A DNA stretch of 64,000 bases from Tieghemostelium lacteum (Eukaryota; Evosea; Eumycetozoa; Dictyosteliales; Raperosteliaceae), in contig LODT01000001.1 of NCBI GenBank assembly GCA_001606155.1, positions 434,001 to 498,000 of the forward strand, in the 5' to 3' direction. Below the pieces are notes generated by a model, which had not been told where the DNA came from, did no database searches, and saw only the letters and a list, made by a program, of their open reading frames with translations. Every line of letters starts with the position of its first letter. Within the stretch, counting starts at the first letter, position 1. Below are positions 45,135 to 56,620 of this stretch, piece by piece. The translations under genes and the position numbers were made by a program.

Positions 45135-48100
45135 ATGAGCGAAAACCCTAAATTCAAGTTGATCAAAAACAATATTGTCAATAGTCACTATGTAGTTCAA
45201 AAAGAGAGTGTATTACAGTTATATTCATTGCTTAACACTGAAAAGTCGTTATTTGATAGTGGAGTTACACAATTACTTCAACTAATCTATGATGAATCAC
45301 CTTTTGTAGTTGAAGTTACCATACAATGTGTAGGTTCATGTATACCATTTCTAGTCTATAGAATTATTATTAATCCAAGTTGAAATAGATATTAGAGTTA
45401 GTTAAAAATAAGAAGTTACATAGAGAAACTGTTTTGAATCAGTTTTTAGATTCACTAGGTTCATTAAATGAGAAGAATATTGGATTTTTATTACAGGCTA
45501 TTGTAGATTTATCATTGGATTTGGAGTACATGTCAAAGACTGTTTCAAATAAAGATCAATTACAGAGATCACCATTGATGACAGTTGCTAGACAATACTG
45601 TCTTTCTGGAAATACTAGATCAACTACTGTATTTGAACTATTGATTGCTCAGATATCGGATAGAATACTATCTGTTGGTGAATCTACAATGATTCCTGCA
45701 TCAGTTCTTGATCAGAGATATGAATTACTTCAACCTGTTATTGGATATCTATTAGTTACAGGCCATTTAGAGAAACCTTTAGAGAGCTCTATGCTATTAA
45801 ATAGTCTCATTAGAATTGCATTTAGAATAGGTTCATTGTACAGTTCAATTGTCAGTAACTTATGTACTCTTATATACCTATTCCCCAGATCGAATGCCAC
45901 TCAGTTAAATCAAATAGTCGTTTATCAGAGACAGCTTATTGATCTACTTGAACGTCCTCCAGTGTCATCTACACAGACAATGTTAATGACAAGAATACAG
46001 AATATACAGACACTAAGTTACCTATGTTTGGATTTATATCAGTCACCTGACAGTTCAACATCTATTAAAACTACAGTACTTCAATATCTACAAACACTAG
46101 TAAAACTAAATACCCTTCCATTATCATTATGGGTAAAATCAAAATCATCATCTTCTAATCAATATAATACACCCATAATAGTAATCTTACTGTTGTATCT
46201 ATCAACATCAATGAACAGTAACCAACAAATTATTATAAGTCTACTAGAGATGGCTATAGACCAAATTTCCAAAAAAAGTACAAATCTAGATCAATATGAA
46301 ATGATATCTTTGAAATTATTCATTTCACCACTGATTAGAAAGATATCGTCATCCCCTTCATCTATATCATCTAATAAAGATGATAAACTCAATAGTCTAC
46401 TGAAATCTATCGAAGTTCTTTTACATAAACAATACAATCTAAATAGTGGTAGCAGTCAACCAGAGTCAAAAGAAGAGATATTTAAATTAAATAATATAGT
46501 TTTGGGTCATTTAATTCCAATTCAATTGACATTTAATAACTATTTGACACTGTTTAGTGGTCAGTCTTTGGATACCAAAAAACTAAGAGAATGGTTAGAA
46601 ATGATTAAACTAAATTTGAAAACCACTTCAACAGTGGAGATATCAGATACACAGAAAGAAAACTCTGTAATTGATAGACAACAATCATATAGTTTTCAAA
46701 ATGAATTGTTAATGTACTTTTTATCGGTATTTTTGCAATCCTATAATGACGACAATGAAAATGAACTGGTAAATCAAGTGAATACTGTACAGATACTACC
46801 AAAGATTATTGAATCGAATTCTCTGGATTCTATAAGCTTGATTCCAGTTTTTTTCTATTGCATTCAACATGAAACTGATGCAGAAGTTGTGTTGGAACTC
46901 TTAGAGAATCTAACATTTCTAGGTTCTGATAAAATATGTTTTGGTCTGATTGTTAAGATGATTCAGTCACTTTGCGGTACAAGTGGTAGTAAGGTAATGT
47001 CTAGTAGTGTATTGAGACTCTATTGTCAGTTATGGAAAGTAAACAATAAGATATTCTCAAAGATACAAGAGATACTCTATCAGATATCTATGGAATCCGA
47101 CCTACAAGACAGAATATCCGCAGCAGCTTGTATTCTTGACATTTGTAATATCGACCCATACCAAGGTCAAGAACTCATTCAACCACTATCAACTATTCTC
47201 TGTAAGGATAACCATCCAACTACACTTTCTCTTGGTCTTGATGCACTATCTAGTCTTTGTAAGGCTGAGATTCTTAGTTTTACCAGTGCATGGTCTGTAA
47301 TTAAAAAGAATCTAGGACAAGAAGAAGGATTTGATTCAGATAAGCGATCACCTTTAGTTCTATCTCATCTACTAGATTTCTTTAGTAACGGTATACAAGA
47401 TTGCAAAGGACAAGTCTCTTTAGATGATAAGAAAATGGATATCTATTCTGACCTATTCCAGAGACTTTGGAATCTCTCAAATCACCAATCCAACGAAATC
47501 TCTTCAAAAGCATTTAAATTGTTATCTAGTTTTCTAGATATTTTGGAAAACCAGGATCTCATCCAACTAATTTCTAATCCAGAGAGAACTGGTCATATAT
47601 TGACACTATATAATACCAATGTCACTGTAGATAGTGGGGTTGAGGAGCTGTTAACTAAAATCCTCAACTTGGAACTAAAGGAAAAGAGACAACTAAAGTC
47701 AATCCATTTGGGTAAAAATCTAACAAAATCCATTCAATTATCTACACAATTGCTTGGAAAGATTCATTCATCGCTCTACAATGACTTGGTTAATGAAACG
47801 AGAGTTGGAATTAAAAGTGGTGTTTTAGGTGGCTTGATATACTCTACTAATACCAACCCTGAAATTTCAACTAAAAAAGAGACTTTAATGAACTATAAGA
47901 TGTTTAGTAACTTGTTACAAGAGGCTACTCAAAATCTAGATACAACTAGAGAGTACCAAACCAAGTTAATGTCACTAGGTGGTTGGTCAAAGTTTATGTT
48001 ACAATGCTTCCAAGCCTATAAAAAGAATTTAGCAATGAGATTATCTCTTCCAAGTGCCACTGAAAAACTCACACAAAAGGAACAAAACGAAAGAGTCTTT

Positions 48101-50572
48101 TCTGAAATTGAAAAGGTACTTTTAGATATGGTAGAGAGTAACCAATCTTCAATTCAATCTGAAAATGCAATTTTGGCATTGGTAATGATGGCTAGAAACC
48201 AGTATAAAGAGTGTTATGTACAGTTGGAATCTACGGTTCAAATGTTACTCAAATGGGTCCAAGATGATGAAGAATCTGAGATGGTAAAGAACTCTAGTTA
48301 TCTGGGATTGTCATTACTATGTCCATGTTTATTACAAGATAGTCCATTGTTAAGTGATTCATTGAATATTTTAATTGCATTAGTTAAATCACCTCAACAA
48401 ATGGTATATAAATCCACAGGATTACTTGGATTGTCAATGTGTCTATCACAGCTATCACTAGGTACTAATATACCGCCAATTCAACAATTGATAAATGAAT
48501 CCAATCAATTATTAATTGACCAATTTTTCACAATTTCCATGGAGAATCAAGATGATTCTACTCTATCACAAGTTAGTAGTAACCTGGTTCTAGCAATGGG
48601 ATATGCATGTACAAGTTTCGAAAGAAATTCATTACATTCTCCAATGACTAAACTCGTCACTCAATTCCAAGATCTCTTTGAAAAAGGTTGCTCAGATGAC
48701 CAAAACCAAGTATTATATGGATATTTGTTAGTAACTTATCCAATTCTTCTGACAAGTTGCTTTAAATTAAATCTCATTGACAAAGGCCACATTCAACAGG
48801 TTTTACAAAGTTATAGTGAAAAGTTACAATCTCTATCAACACATAAATACCTTTCAATGTATTTAACCATTGGTTATTGTACTTTAGTTAGTAGATTACT
48901 CTCAATATCTTATTCATTAGATACTGAAGTAGTTGAAAATCTATTTACTAAACTATCATCTTCATTAGAGGGTACTAATAGCAGAGATATTGTAAACTCT
49001 ATCATGGGTCTATCTATTCTCTTAGGATCACCAATACTATCACAAGACCATCAACTACTAAATGGATCATTAAAATCAAGTGTATTGGAATTCTTAAATT
49101 CCAAAACCAATAAGAGAAAAGATTATCAAATTATGATTAATAATATTGTAGGTCAAATGATAACATGCTATGAAAGTACCAATCAAGATAGTAGAGTACT
49201 TAGATATGCAGCTTGGTCACTGGGTTCAATTACACTACCAAATAGCAGTAATGGCAGTGATGGTGTAGCTATTAAATCCACTCAAGAGACACCTGATAAC
49301 CTTGACCATTTACCTAGCGAGAGTCTTGTTAAAATACTCTTTAACCAGTTACAATCCAGTCAAGTGTCACCAGTAAAGATTGAATCTCTATTGAGAATAT
49401 TCTCACTTGTAGATGGTCAAAAACTACCCATTGTAAACTGGGGATCACTTCTAAAGAGACTCTTTACCACAAGTCAACAAAATGAAATTAGACAACAATG
49501 TATACTATTCAGTGCCAATAACATCTCATTATCTACCAATATCATAAATTTCACAGACTGGATATCGCCATCACAATTTAAATCCTATGCAGTAGAGACT
49601 CAACAACAATTGTTATCATCTCTACCAAAAATCCTTGACCAGTTACCTATGAATAGAGTACCTGCAATATTCGATGACCTATTACTACCACTTGCCAATC
49701 AATCTCTTCAATCTCAGAAATTCTTGTGGAATCTCATTAAAAACATGTTGGAAACCCTCAAAAACATCACAGTGGAGTTGAAATCTTTATTTGTCAAGTT
49801 TATCATTAAAAGTATTCCAATGTTACCTTCATTGTTTAAATCCGATGCAACAAGTAAAGATACATACTTGTTAGATGAAGATACAATTCAGTTACTAAAT
49901 GGACCAGTATCAGGATCTTTAGAGTACCTACCTAATGATATAGCACAAATTCTACCATTGACACACTCAATATCCAATATTCAACAAGAGGCAAAGATCA
50001 ATTACCTCTATGTCCAAGTTCTACAAAAAGGTGTGTTGGGCAACTACACTCTACAGTATCTCTTTAAGATCAAGTCATGGTGCTTTTCAGTTACATCTAT
50101 TGATCAATATGCACAAATTCAAAAACTATTACCACTACTTTTAATTCAACCAATCCTCTCTAAACAGTTGAATGTCAAACAGGTTATTATTGATATTCTA
50201 GACTCCCTCCTACTCTCTAATAGTCCATCTATTGGCTTTGAGTATCTATCACAATACCTAATTTATCTTAACCAGTCCAAAGAGTTACAATATTTCTTTA
50301 ACTACCAGTCTAAGAGATCACTAGAATTCCCATTATCAAATGGCACTGATTTCTTACCATATTATTGGTCGAGATTATTCACAAGTTCACATATTGGTTT
50401 AAACGCCCAGGAAACCAATAGCAAGCTCGTAAAGATATTACAAAACAAACTCACTCTTTTATCAGTAGATTTGAAACAATCCATTTTCAGATCGCTTTTG
50501 AATGTTTACCACTTGAAGCCATCTGATTTAAGCTCAAATAATTTATACACGTTATATAAATTAATAAATTAA
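45135..50572 (+). CDS. Focadhesin-like alpha-solenoid protein, 1792 aa
   Basis: Two exons, 45135-45329 and 45389-50572, join in phase 0 across a 59-bp intron (GTAGGT...ATAG). The junction gives VEVTIQC then ILELVKNKKLHRETVLNQFL. The start ATG at 45135 is the first in frame. The whole protein is repeated helix pairs of HEAT/armadillo type without a catalytic motif. The N-terminus (KNNIVNSHYVVQKESVLQL, then QLIYDESPFVVEVT) and the segment KLPIVNWGSLLKRLF near residue 1400 resemble focadhesin (FOCAD, DUF3730). The family size of about 1800 residues fits. In animals FOCAD is linked to focal adhesions and to the SKI RNA-surveillance complex; a role here is inference. The main alternative is another long HEAT protein. 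Confidence 0.75.
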
Positions 50573-50577
50573 ATAAG

Positions 50578-51270
50578 TTATATATGTACATTCTTTATTC
50601 TTTTAAAGATATTGGTTTGTGAGTTTAATGATACTATCAGTTCTTCAACACGATTAACTCTGGTATGCTCTCGTTTTGGAGACATTACATATTTTGCAAC
50701 TCTTTTATGATAACTCTCTGATTGATCTTTATAGAAATCGTAACCTTCCTGAGAGGTTTTCAGTTTAATTTGTTGTTTGAAATCTTTACTCAATGTTGGG
50801 TTCTCTTGTTGATAAACCTCATCTTTATCTTTAGTAGGTCTATTTTCAAAAACCTCTTTACCATTGGGAAGTACCAACCCTTTACTAATCAATACCTCCA
50901 TTTTTGTAATATTACGATAACTCCAATAACTGTTCTCTCGTCTTGGTGTAAATCTTTGGTATCTGCTATCATCATCTGGTGTGACTTTCTTAACTACACT
51001 ATCAATCCAACCAACACAAAGAGCTTCATCTAAAGCCTCTGAATAATCAACTGATGTAACACCACTTGATTTATTATAAAATTTAATATAAATTTCTTTT
51101 TCCTTGAGATGGTTATTTTTAAACCATTCACGGAGTTCTTTTTTGGTAGTGAATGATTGTTTTAATGCTGTTTCGAAATTGGACATTTTATTTAATTGTT
51201 GGTTTAAGTTGGTATTTATTAAATTAGTTGTTAAGGAATAGAGTTTATTGGTGAATGTTTTAAAAAACAT
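50578..51270 (-). CDS. YdeI/OmpD-associated family protein, bacterial type
   Basis: A single frame of 230 aa from the ATG at 51270. Residues about 30-140 hold the family blocks: TTKKELREWFKNNHLKEKEI, then SGVTSVDYSEALDEALCVGW with IDS, then YQRFTPRRENSYWSYRNITK and MEVLISKGLVLPNGKE. The C-terminus (SKDFKQQIKLKTSQEGYDF to SPKREHTRVNRVEELI) is the usual basic tail. The family is common in bacteria, where it is annotated as bacteriocin-protection or OmpD-associated; its true biochemical role is poorly known. The first ~28 residues (MFFKTFTNKLYSLTTNLINT) are extra, basic and amphipathic, and could be a mitochondrial presequence. An alternative start is the M in NKMSNFETALK. Presence in an amoeba suggests transfer from bacteria. 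It is convergent with the focadhesin-like gene, only 5 bp apart. Confidence 0.85.
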   Translation of the reverse strand: MFFKTFTNKLYSLTTNLINTNLNQQLNKMSNFETALKQSFTTKKELREWFKNNHLKEKEIYIKFYNKSSGVTSVDYSEALDEALCVGWIDSVVKKVTPDDDSRYQRFTPRRENSYWSYRNITKMEVLISKGLVLPNGKEVFENRPTKDKDEVYQQENPTLSKDFKQQIKLKTSQEGYDFYKDQSESYHKRVAKYVMSPKREHTRVNRVEELIVSLNSQTNIFKRIKNVHI

Positions 51271-51680
51271 GGAATGATTACACCATCTACTTTTTTTGAA
51301 AAATTAATGAAAAATTTTATTATTTTCTTGGAAATATTAAGTGATTGTTTCAGGTTTTGCATTGTTATACAGGTATAAAGGTAAATTTTTGCAGAAATGC
51401 ATATTTTACCTTTGCTCCCTGTATTACATTGGATATTTGTTAAATTTAAGGTTTTGCATAGTTATACAGGGCAATAAATATAAAAATTAATCATATATTT
51501 ATCAAAATCTCTAAATGTTGATTTTTAAGGTACAAAAGTGTTATTCCCCCACTTTAATTTTCCCTTGATTTTATTGTTGAAAATTTTACAATGAAACAAT
51601 CCAATTGAAGTGAACTTATAATTTTTTATATAATTTTTTAAATCGAAAAATTTTTGAAAATTGAAACAATCATTTCCGAA
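51271..51680. promoter_or_regulatory. Divergent promoter region with a strong hairpin
   Basis: About 410 bp between the YdeI-family gene (-) and the acidic membrane protein gene (+). It contains a 64-nt inverted repeat at 51364-51427. A direct repeat of about 19 bp, TTTTGCATWGTTATACAGG, occurs near 51354-51373 and again near 51453-51472. Confidence 0.6.
51364..51427. repeat. 64-nt hairpin with GAAA loop, possible ncRNA or foldback element
   Basis: Arms of 30 nt each (51364-51393 and 51398-51427) pair almost throughout: GTTATACAGG pairs with the rear GTAATACAGG complement, AAAGGTAAA pairs with TTTACCTTT, and TGCA closes against TGCA. The loop is GAAA at 51394-51397. There are only a few mismatches and one bulge per arm. 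Nothing coding overlaps it. It could be a transcribed hairpin, a small foldback element, or a regulatory cruciform. Confidence 0.75.
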
Positions 51681-52526
51681 ATGAGCAAAAATCAATTTCA
51701 TTTACAAATTTCAATTAAAAATGGTATCAGAACAGTTCAAAGAATACCATCTGGTGATTTTAAATACACCAATAGAACTATCTGTAGCCAACAAAAACAA
51801 AAAAAACAAAAACAACAACAATATCAACCAAAACAAGAACAACCACAACAACAATTAAACATATCATCCTCTTCACCAAATAGATCTACCAATGATCCAA
51901 AGGCTTCTGGTAAAGAAATGCCTCCAGATAGAGAAATAGAAGAAGAGGTTGAAGTTGAGGAAGAAGTTATGGAGAACTGGCAAGAAATTGACTGGGCCAG
52001 TGATAAAAATTTCCAAGAGGTTTACCATAGAACAATGTTTGTAGTAGAGCCCAAAAAAAACTACCTAAGGGATTTCTTTTTCTTTATGGTAGTTTATTTA
52101 TTGGTTAAATTTTGTTGCTCTGGTATTAAGATTGAACTTGGTAAATTGGCCGAGCAATGGAGTGGTGAAGTAGTCCAGAAGCTATATTACCTGGACTCAA
52201 TTCCAGATGGTGGTATATATAGAGAGCTTTCCTTTGTATCTGGTTGGAAAGAACAAGTAGAGGATATCGACCTCAGCACCGGATGTTGGACTGCTAAGTA
52301 CTCCTACAAGAAGTTGACCAACTATGGTGTTGTCTATTCTCCTGCTACACCAAAAGCTGAAGCTGTTTCACTGGTTCTCAATCAGGTCCAAGAATCAGTA
52401 TTGGTTTCAATAGATACTACCAACGAAATTGGATCACATTTAGTAGTTGTTTCAAAAATGAACCATGTCTCCATTTTTGTAAGAATAATTTTTAAACTAT
52501 TGGTCCATTTCTGTAATATCTGGTAG
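51681..52526 (+). CDS. Acidic single-span membrane protein, unknown
   Basis: First in-frame ATG at 51681 gives about 281 aa. A Lys/Gln-rich segment (residues about 40-65) is followed by an acidic run (DREIEEEVEVEEEVMENWQE). A hydrophobic span comes next (DFFFFMVVYLLVKFCCSGI). After it is a compact domain with GIYRELSFVSGWKEQVEDID and ATPKAEAVSLVLNQVQESVL. The annotated end is uncertain. A GTAAGA donor near 52480 and an acceptor near 52632 would splice to a frame that stops at once, giving ...NHVSIFF. Otherwise the frame reads through to 52526. No family recognised. Confidence 0.65.
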   Translation: MSKNQFHLQISIKNGIRTVQRIPSGDFKYTNRTICSQQKQKKQKQQQYQPKQEQPQQQLNISSSSPNRSTNDPKASGKEMPPDREIEEEVEVEEEVMENWQEIDWASDKNFQEVYHRTMFVVEPKKNYLRDFFFFMVVYLLVKFCCSGIKIELGKLAEQWSGEVVQKLYYLDSIPDGGIYRELSFVSGWKEQVEDIDLSTGCWTAKYSYKKLTNYGVVYSPATPKAEAVSLVLNQVQESVLVSIDTTNEIGSHLVVVSKMNHVSIFVRIIFKLLVHFCNIW

Positions 52527-53514
52527 TGTCTCTTTTGCTCTCTATTAGTTTAAGGTAAAATTGCTCTTAGGTTTGTTTCTTAATATTAAAATTTTGGATT
52601 ACTAATATTTTCTTTATATATATATAATACAGTTTTAGAATATTTAAAGAAAATTGACAAAAAAGATCTAGCGTGGATTATCAATCCTCAATTAGTATTT
52701 ATTTATTTTGTAATATTAATTTAACATCAATTGTTTGGCATTTATAGCCATCAATTTAATATTTGGATATCAGTAATTGTAATGATACAACTCAACTTAA
52801 TAATTGTAGTAACATAAAAGAGTAATAATAACAATAATCTATAGAGTATGGGTGATATGAATGTCAATATTGAATTAATCATATCACCATTAAACTCATA
52901 GAATAACCCACATATTTATTATTTTTATAACAATATTTATTTAATGAGGATTAGTTCAATAGCTACCTCAATCAACTTTTTAATCAACTAATTAATTATT
53001 TATTTAATAGTAACACTACAATATCCAAATAATCAATTTAATCCACTTTTAACCTCGCTAGATCATCAAACATCTCTGTAAATAAACTTCCTTATAGATA
53101 ATAATAGTTCATTAGATTGAGCTATTAGTTTTAGTATTTTAATTTATTAATATTCAATTTGTTTTATTTGTTTAATCGAATCACATTTTACTTTGACAAA
53201 ATTGTAGAACTGATAAATATTCATCAATTAATTATTGAAATATTAGTATAGAGTTGATTGAATAAAAATAGTCAAACTTGAATATGAATTTAACAAAAAA
53301 ATAGTTTCACAGTTTGCAAGTATGGATATAACATTGAATATATGTTCTATTAATCCAAACCAAACATGTGAATATCAACTAATATCTACTATAAAATATA
53401 TCAAAATCCTCTTTTCTAATCTAAAAGTGCTACACCTAATACTCTTCTTCTAAAATATATATTTTATAAATGTTTTTTTTTGCTGTTTATTATATATAGA
53501 TAAGTTATGTTCTC
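52527..53514. other. AT-rich intergenic region, about 1 kb
   Basis: Between convergent genes. It contains many short ATTAAT/TTTATTT tracts and no open frame, RNA or tandem repeat that I can support. Confidence 0.45.
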
Positions 53515-54073
53515 TTATTTCCATAATGCTTTAATGGTTCCACCTAGACCAACACCATTTTTGGTCATAGTAAGGATACCTCCTAATATGATAAATGCAC
53601 AACCTCCAACTAATAATTTTGAACCAGCTATTGAAAGTAATAATATAACTGTGTTAAATACTATTCATATTATCTAAATATTTTGAATATTATAATACTA
53701 TACCTCTTAAAAATGATTGATAAATGTAGTCATTAATTACAGAGTTCATACCCAAAAAGAAATGAGTTGGGATGAAAACACTTAATAAAATATCAGCAAT
53801 TGCAGTTAATCCTGATGTTGGTAACAATAAGGAAACTGGTAAACAGGTAACCAAACCAAATGTACTGTAGTGGAATGCCTTGTGAGAAATGATAGCTTGT
53901 GATGGATCTGGTAGTTTCTTATCCATTGTTTTGGTTGTAGTTCCTGCGTATCTTGACTGAATCAAAATGTTTCCACTCTTATTATTTATTGGTACAATAG
54001 AAGAATTTGGTACGTATCCACCAAAGATTCCTGAAACTAAACGAGGTTGGAATAGTTTAGATGATTTTAACAT
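53515..54073 (-). CDS. sdhD: Succinate dehydrogenase membrane subunit D (CybS)
   Basis: Two exons, 54073-53704 and 53627-53515, join across a 76-bp intron to give 160 aa. The second exon supplies AGSKLLVGGCAFIILGGILT and a short basic end. The N-terminus (MLKSSKLFQPRLVSGIFGGY) is a basic mitochondrial presequence. Around residues 63-120 are HKAFHYSTFGLVTCLPVSLL, ADILLSVFIPTHFFLGMNSV and INDYIY. The histidine in PTHFFLG fits the haem-b ligand, and the Asp-Tyr in NDYIY fits the ubiquinone-site signature of CybS. Three membrane spans are visible. It anchors complex II in the inner mitochondrial membrane, passing electrons from succinate to ubiquinone. A model without exon 2 would lack the third span. 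Confidence 0.88.
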
Positions 54074-54193
54074 AATGATAAATATAAAGTATGGGGTAAA
54101 AAGAAAAAAAATAAAAAAAAAATTTTTTAAAATTTATTAGGAGTACAAATATAAATTGAAGGTGAAGTCACCTGAGTATGGAATTTATTATCT

Positions 54194-54865
54194 TTAACAT
54201 TGAACTTCAGCATCTGGTTGATTGCTTGGCAATGCTTCGATAAATTCTGGAATAGTTGCCAAATGCTTATTAATTTTTTGAATCAATGGATAGTGAGACA
54301 TATCAACATTGAAACGATTGGCATTGTAAACTTGAGCTGGAAGACAGAGATCAGCAAATGATACCTGATCACCATAACAAAATTGACCAGAATGCTTCTC
54401 CAATAGTTTTTCTAGACCGTTGAAACCATTTGCAATCCATCTCTTTGCCCATTCAGCCTTCTTTTCTTCTTGGCCTGTAAACTCAGCAACAGTTTGTAAA
54501 ACCTTTAGATTCTGTAGTGGTTGGATATCTGAGCCAATAATTTGCATCATTTGTCTGACAATAGCACGAGCATACAAATCTTTTGGTAAGAGTGGATTCT
54601 CTGGTCTGTATTCCTCAAGATACTCCATAATTGCCAAAGATTGTCCAATAATATGTCCATCAATAATTAAAGCTGGAATAGCTTTCATTGGGTTTATATG
54701 TGCATATTCATCAGTTTTCTGTTGACCACCATCCTTCAGTAAATGAATGGCATGATATTCATATTTAATTTTCTTATAAGCCAATGCAATTCTAACTCTC
54801 CAAGAACATGAAGATCTCCAATAACTGTATAAAACTACTTTTGATTTATCAATTTCTGTTGACAT
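54194..54865 (-). CDS. mai: Maleylacetoacetate isomerase (zeta-class GST)
   Basis: Single frame, ATG at 54865, 223 aa, the normal family length. The zeta-GST glutathione-site motif SSCSWRVRIAL is at residues 18-28. The thioredoxin-like half continues with INPMKAIPALIIDGHIIGQS and LAIMEYLEEYRPENPLLP. The helical C-terminal half has FCYGDQVSFADLCLPAQVYN, ending in SHYPLIQKINKHLATIPEFI. The enzyme isomerises maleylacetoacetate to fumarylacetoacetate with glutathione, the step before fumarylacetoacetase in phenylalanine and tyrosine breakdown. It is cytosolic, with no targeting signal. No other gene of this pathway is nearby. Confidence 0.95.
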   Translation of the reverse strand: MSTEIDKSKVVLYSYWRSSCSWRVRIALAYKKIKYEYHAIHLLKDGGQQKTDEYAHINPMKAIPALIIDGHIIGQSLAIMEYLEEYRPENPLLPKDLYARAIVRQMMQIIGSDIQPLQNLKVLQTVAEFTGQEEKKAEWAKRWIANGFNGLEKLLEKHSGQFCYGDQVSFADLCLPAQVYNANRFNVDMSHYPLIQKINKHLATIPEFIEALPSNQPDAEVQC

Positions 54866-55309
54866 TTTGTTTTGTATTTATATTTATAAATATATATATT
54901 TGTTTTTTTATGTTTTGTTGTTTGTTCACTTCACAACCCAAATTTTTTTTTAAATTCAGTTTTTTTGAATAGAACAGTCCTTATGAAATTTCTGAAAAAA
55001 AAAATTTGGAAATGGAAGCAGTTTCCAATCACAAACAGCCAAATAATGAATCTAATCGAACTACGATTGTAATAATCTACAAGTAAATAATTTAGATATT
55101 TTAAGTTATTGGATATTAACAGGTGGTGTAACGTTTGTTTTTTGAAATTCTTAAAATAATCTTAAAAAAACCACACAAGTAAACTACTGTTTTAATTTAA
55201 CACCTTTTTTTTTTTTGTTCCATCATTCTAACTTTCGTCTAAACAAAAAAGAAAATTTTATTATTGTAATTCCTAAAAATTAAGTGAAATTTTAAGAAAT
55301 AAAGATTAT
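54866..55309. promoter_or_regulatory. Divergent intergenic region
   Basis: About 440 bp between the isomerase gene (-) and the methyltransferase gene (+). It has T-rich and A-rich runs. No specific site recognised. Confidence 0.4.
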
Positions 55310-56620
55310 ATGATACCAAGTAGGACACAAAGTAAGCCAATAACAAGTATCAACCATAGTAATAGTAATTACGCTCAGATTGCAGCTACAGTAGTAAAGA
55401 GTTCACCACCCACAAACACAAGTTTACCAATACCTTTACAACCTACAACACCATCAAAACCTAAAGATTTTGAAAGCGAATTTCCATCACTTCAACAGAC
55501 ATACAAGAAACATTACAGAAAAACCAGTGTAATTCACAAGGGACTAGAACAAAACAGTAATAATGCACCAACAATAAACCAAAAGATCTCGGAGAAGGAT
55601 ATAGAGTTACTAAAATCATTTAGAAATGAGAATTTAGATTCATCAAAATCTGGAATTGATGTAGACTGTTGGAAGAAGAGAGATTTACTATACTATTGTT
55701 TTATTCAAAAACCTCAAGAGACTCAAAAGATTTTAAATTTTATTAATATGGTTGCTAGTTATTATCAGTTGCCATCGAGATCCAGTATATTGGATATTGG
55801 GTGTGGTCTTGGTAGAATGTTTGAGATGTGGGATCGATCAAAATGGCAGCATATTGATGCATTTGAACCTGACAAGGACTATTACCAATTCGCGTTAGAC
55901 CACGCCACGAATATCTCGGAGAAGGTTAATGTCTACAATATGGGATTTTTAGAGTTGTCTCATGTTAAATGTAAATATGATATGGTGGTTTCTATTCATG
56001 GACCTTTCCAATACCTAACTCAACTCCACGACAGAGTTCAAGCTGTAAAGAACTGTTATGACGCTTTGAAACCTGGTGGAGTACTGTTATTGGATGTCTC
56101 AAATTTCTTGGATGCTCTCAAGAATCTTAGACCACAATTTGAACAAAGAATGCTTGTGAATGGTGTGCCTGTAAAAAGAATTTCAAATATCACTGTTGAC
56201 ACATTCAAAGCCATTTGGTCAATAGAAGATATATTTTATTCACATTCCAATTTGGATATAAACATTAATAATAATAATAACAGTAATAATAGTAATGGTA
56301 GTAGTATAAACAGTAGTATTAATAACTATGACTATGAAGATGAAAATATTTCTATATCGTCTAGTGGATATAGTGGTAGCAATGTATCCGAATTGGATAC
56401 ATTTGAATATGCAGATGGAGGTTTAGTAGTAGAAAAACTTGAATTCTCGATACTTGGTGTTGCTGAATTACAACTCCTTTTACTATCTGCTGGATTTATG
56501 AAATTAAAAGTGGTTTCTCGTTGGGATACCAATAATATCAATGAATCAATTAATGGACCAAGAATAATTATAACAGGTCAAAAACCATTTGTAAGTCAAG
56601 TGGTTAATGGCTACAATTAA
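55310..56620 (+). CDS. Class I SAM-dependent methyltransferase, 436 aa
   Basis: Single frame from the ATG at 55310. The SAM-binding core starts near residue 155: SRSSILDIGCGLGRMFEMWD (motif I, DIGCGLG), then HIDAFEPDKDYYQFALDHA (acidic motif II), YDMVVSIHGPFQYLTQLHD and ALKPGGVLLLDVSNFLDALK. The N-terminal 130 residues are Ser/Pro-rich and contain DFESEFPSLQQTYKK, a short motif of the FPSL kind seen in RNA-associated proteins. A poly-Asn insert lies near 320-345. The substrate cannot be told from sequence. The domain order is compatible with an RNA or protein methyltransferase. No membrane or export signal is seen. Confidence 0.85.
   Translation: MIPSRTQSKPITSINHSNSNYAQIAATVVKSSPPTNTSLPIPLQPTTPSKPKDFESEFPSLQQTYKKHYRKTSVIHKGLEQNSNNAPTINQKISEKDIELLKSFRNENLDSSKSGIDVDCWKKRDLLYYCFIQKPQETQKILNFINMVASYYQLPSRSSILDIGCGLGRMFEMWDRSKWQHIDAFEPDKDYYQFALDHATNISEKVNVYNMGFLELSHVKCKYDMVVSIHGPFQYLTQLHDRVQAVKNCYDALKPGGVLLLDVSNFLDALKNLRPQFEQRMLVNGVPVKRISNITVDTFKAIWSIEDIFYSHSNLDININNNNNSNNSNGSSINSSINNYDYEDENISISSSGYSGSNVSELDTFEYADGGLVVEKLEFSILGVAELQLLLLSAGFMKLKVVSRWDTNNINESINGPRIIITGQKPFVSQVVNGYN

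Noticed and set aside
52480-52740. Possible second exon of the acidic membrane protein after the acceptor near 52632
   Set aside because: In phase it gives a stop almost at once, so it adds nothing to the protein. Left as a note in the gene entry.
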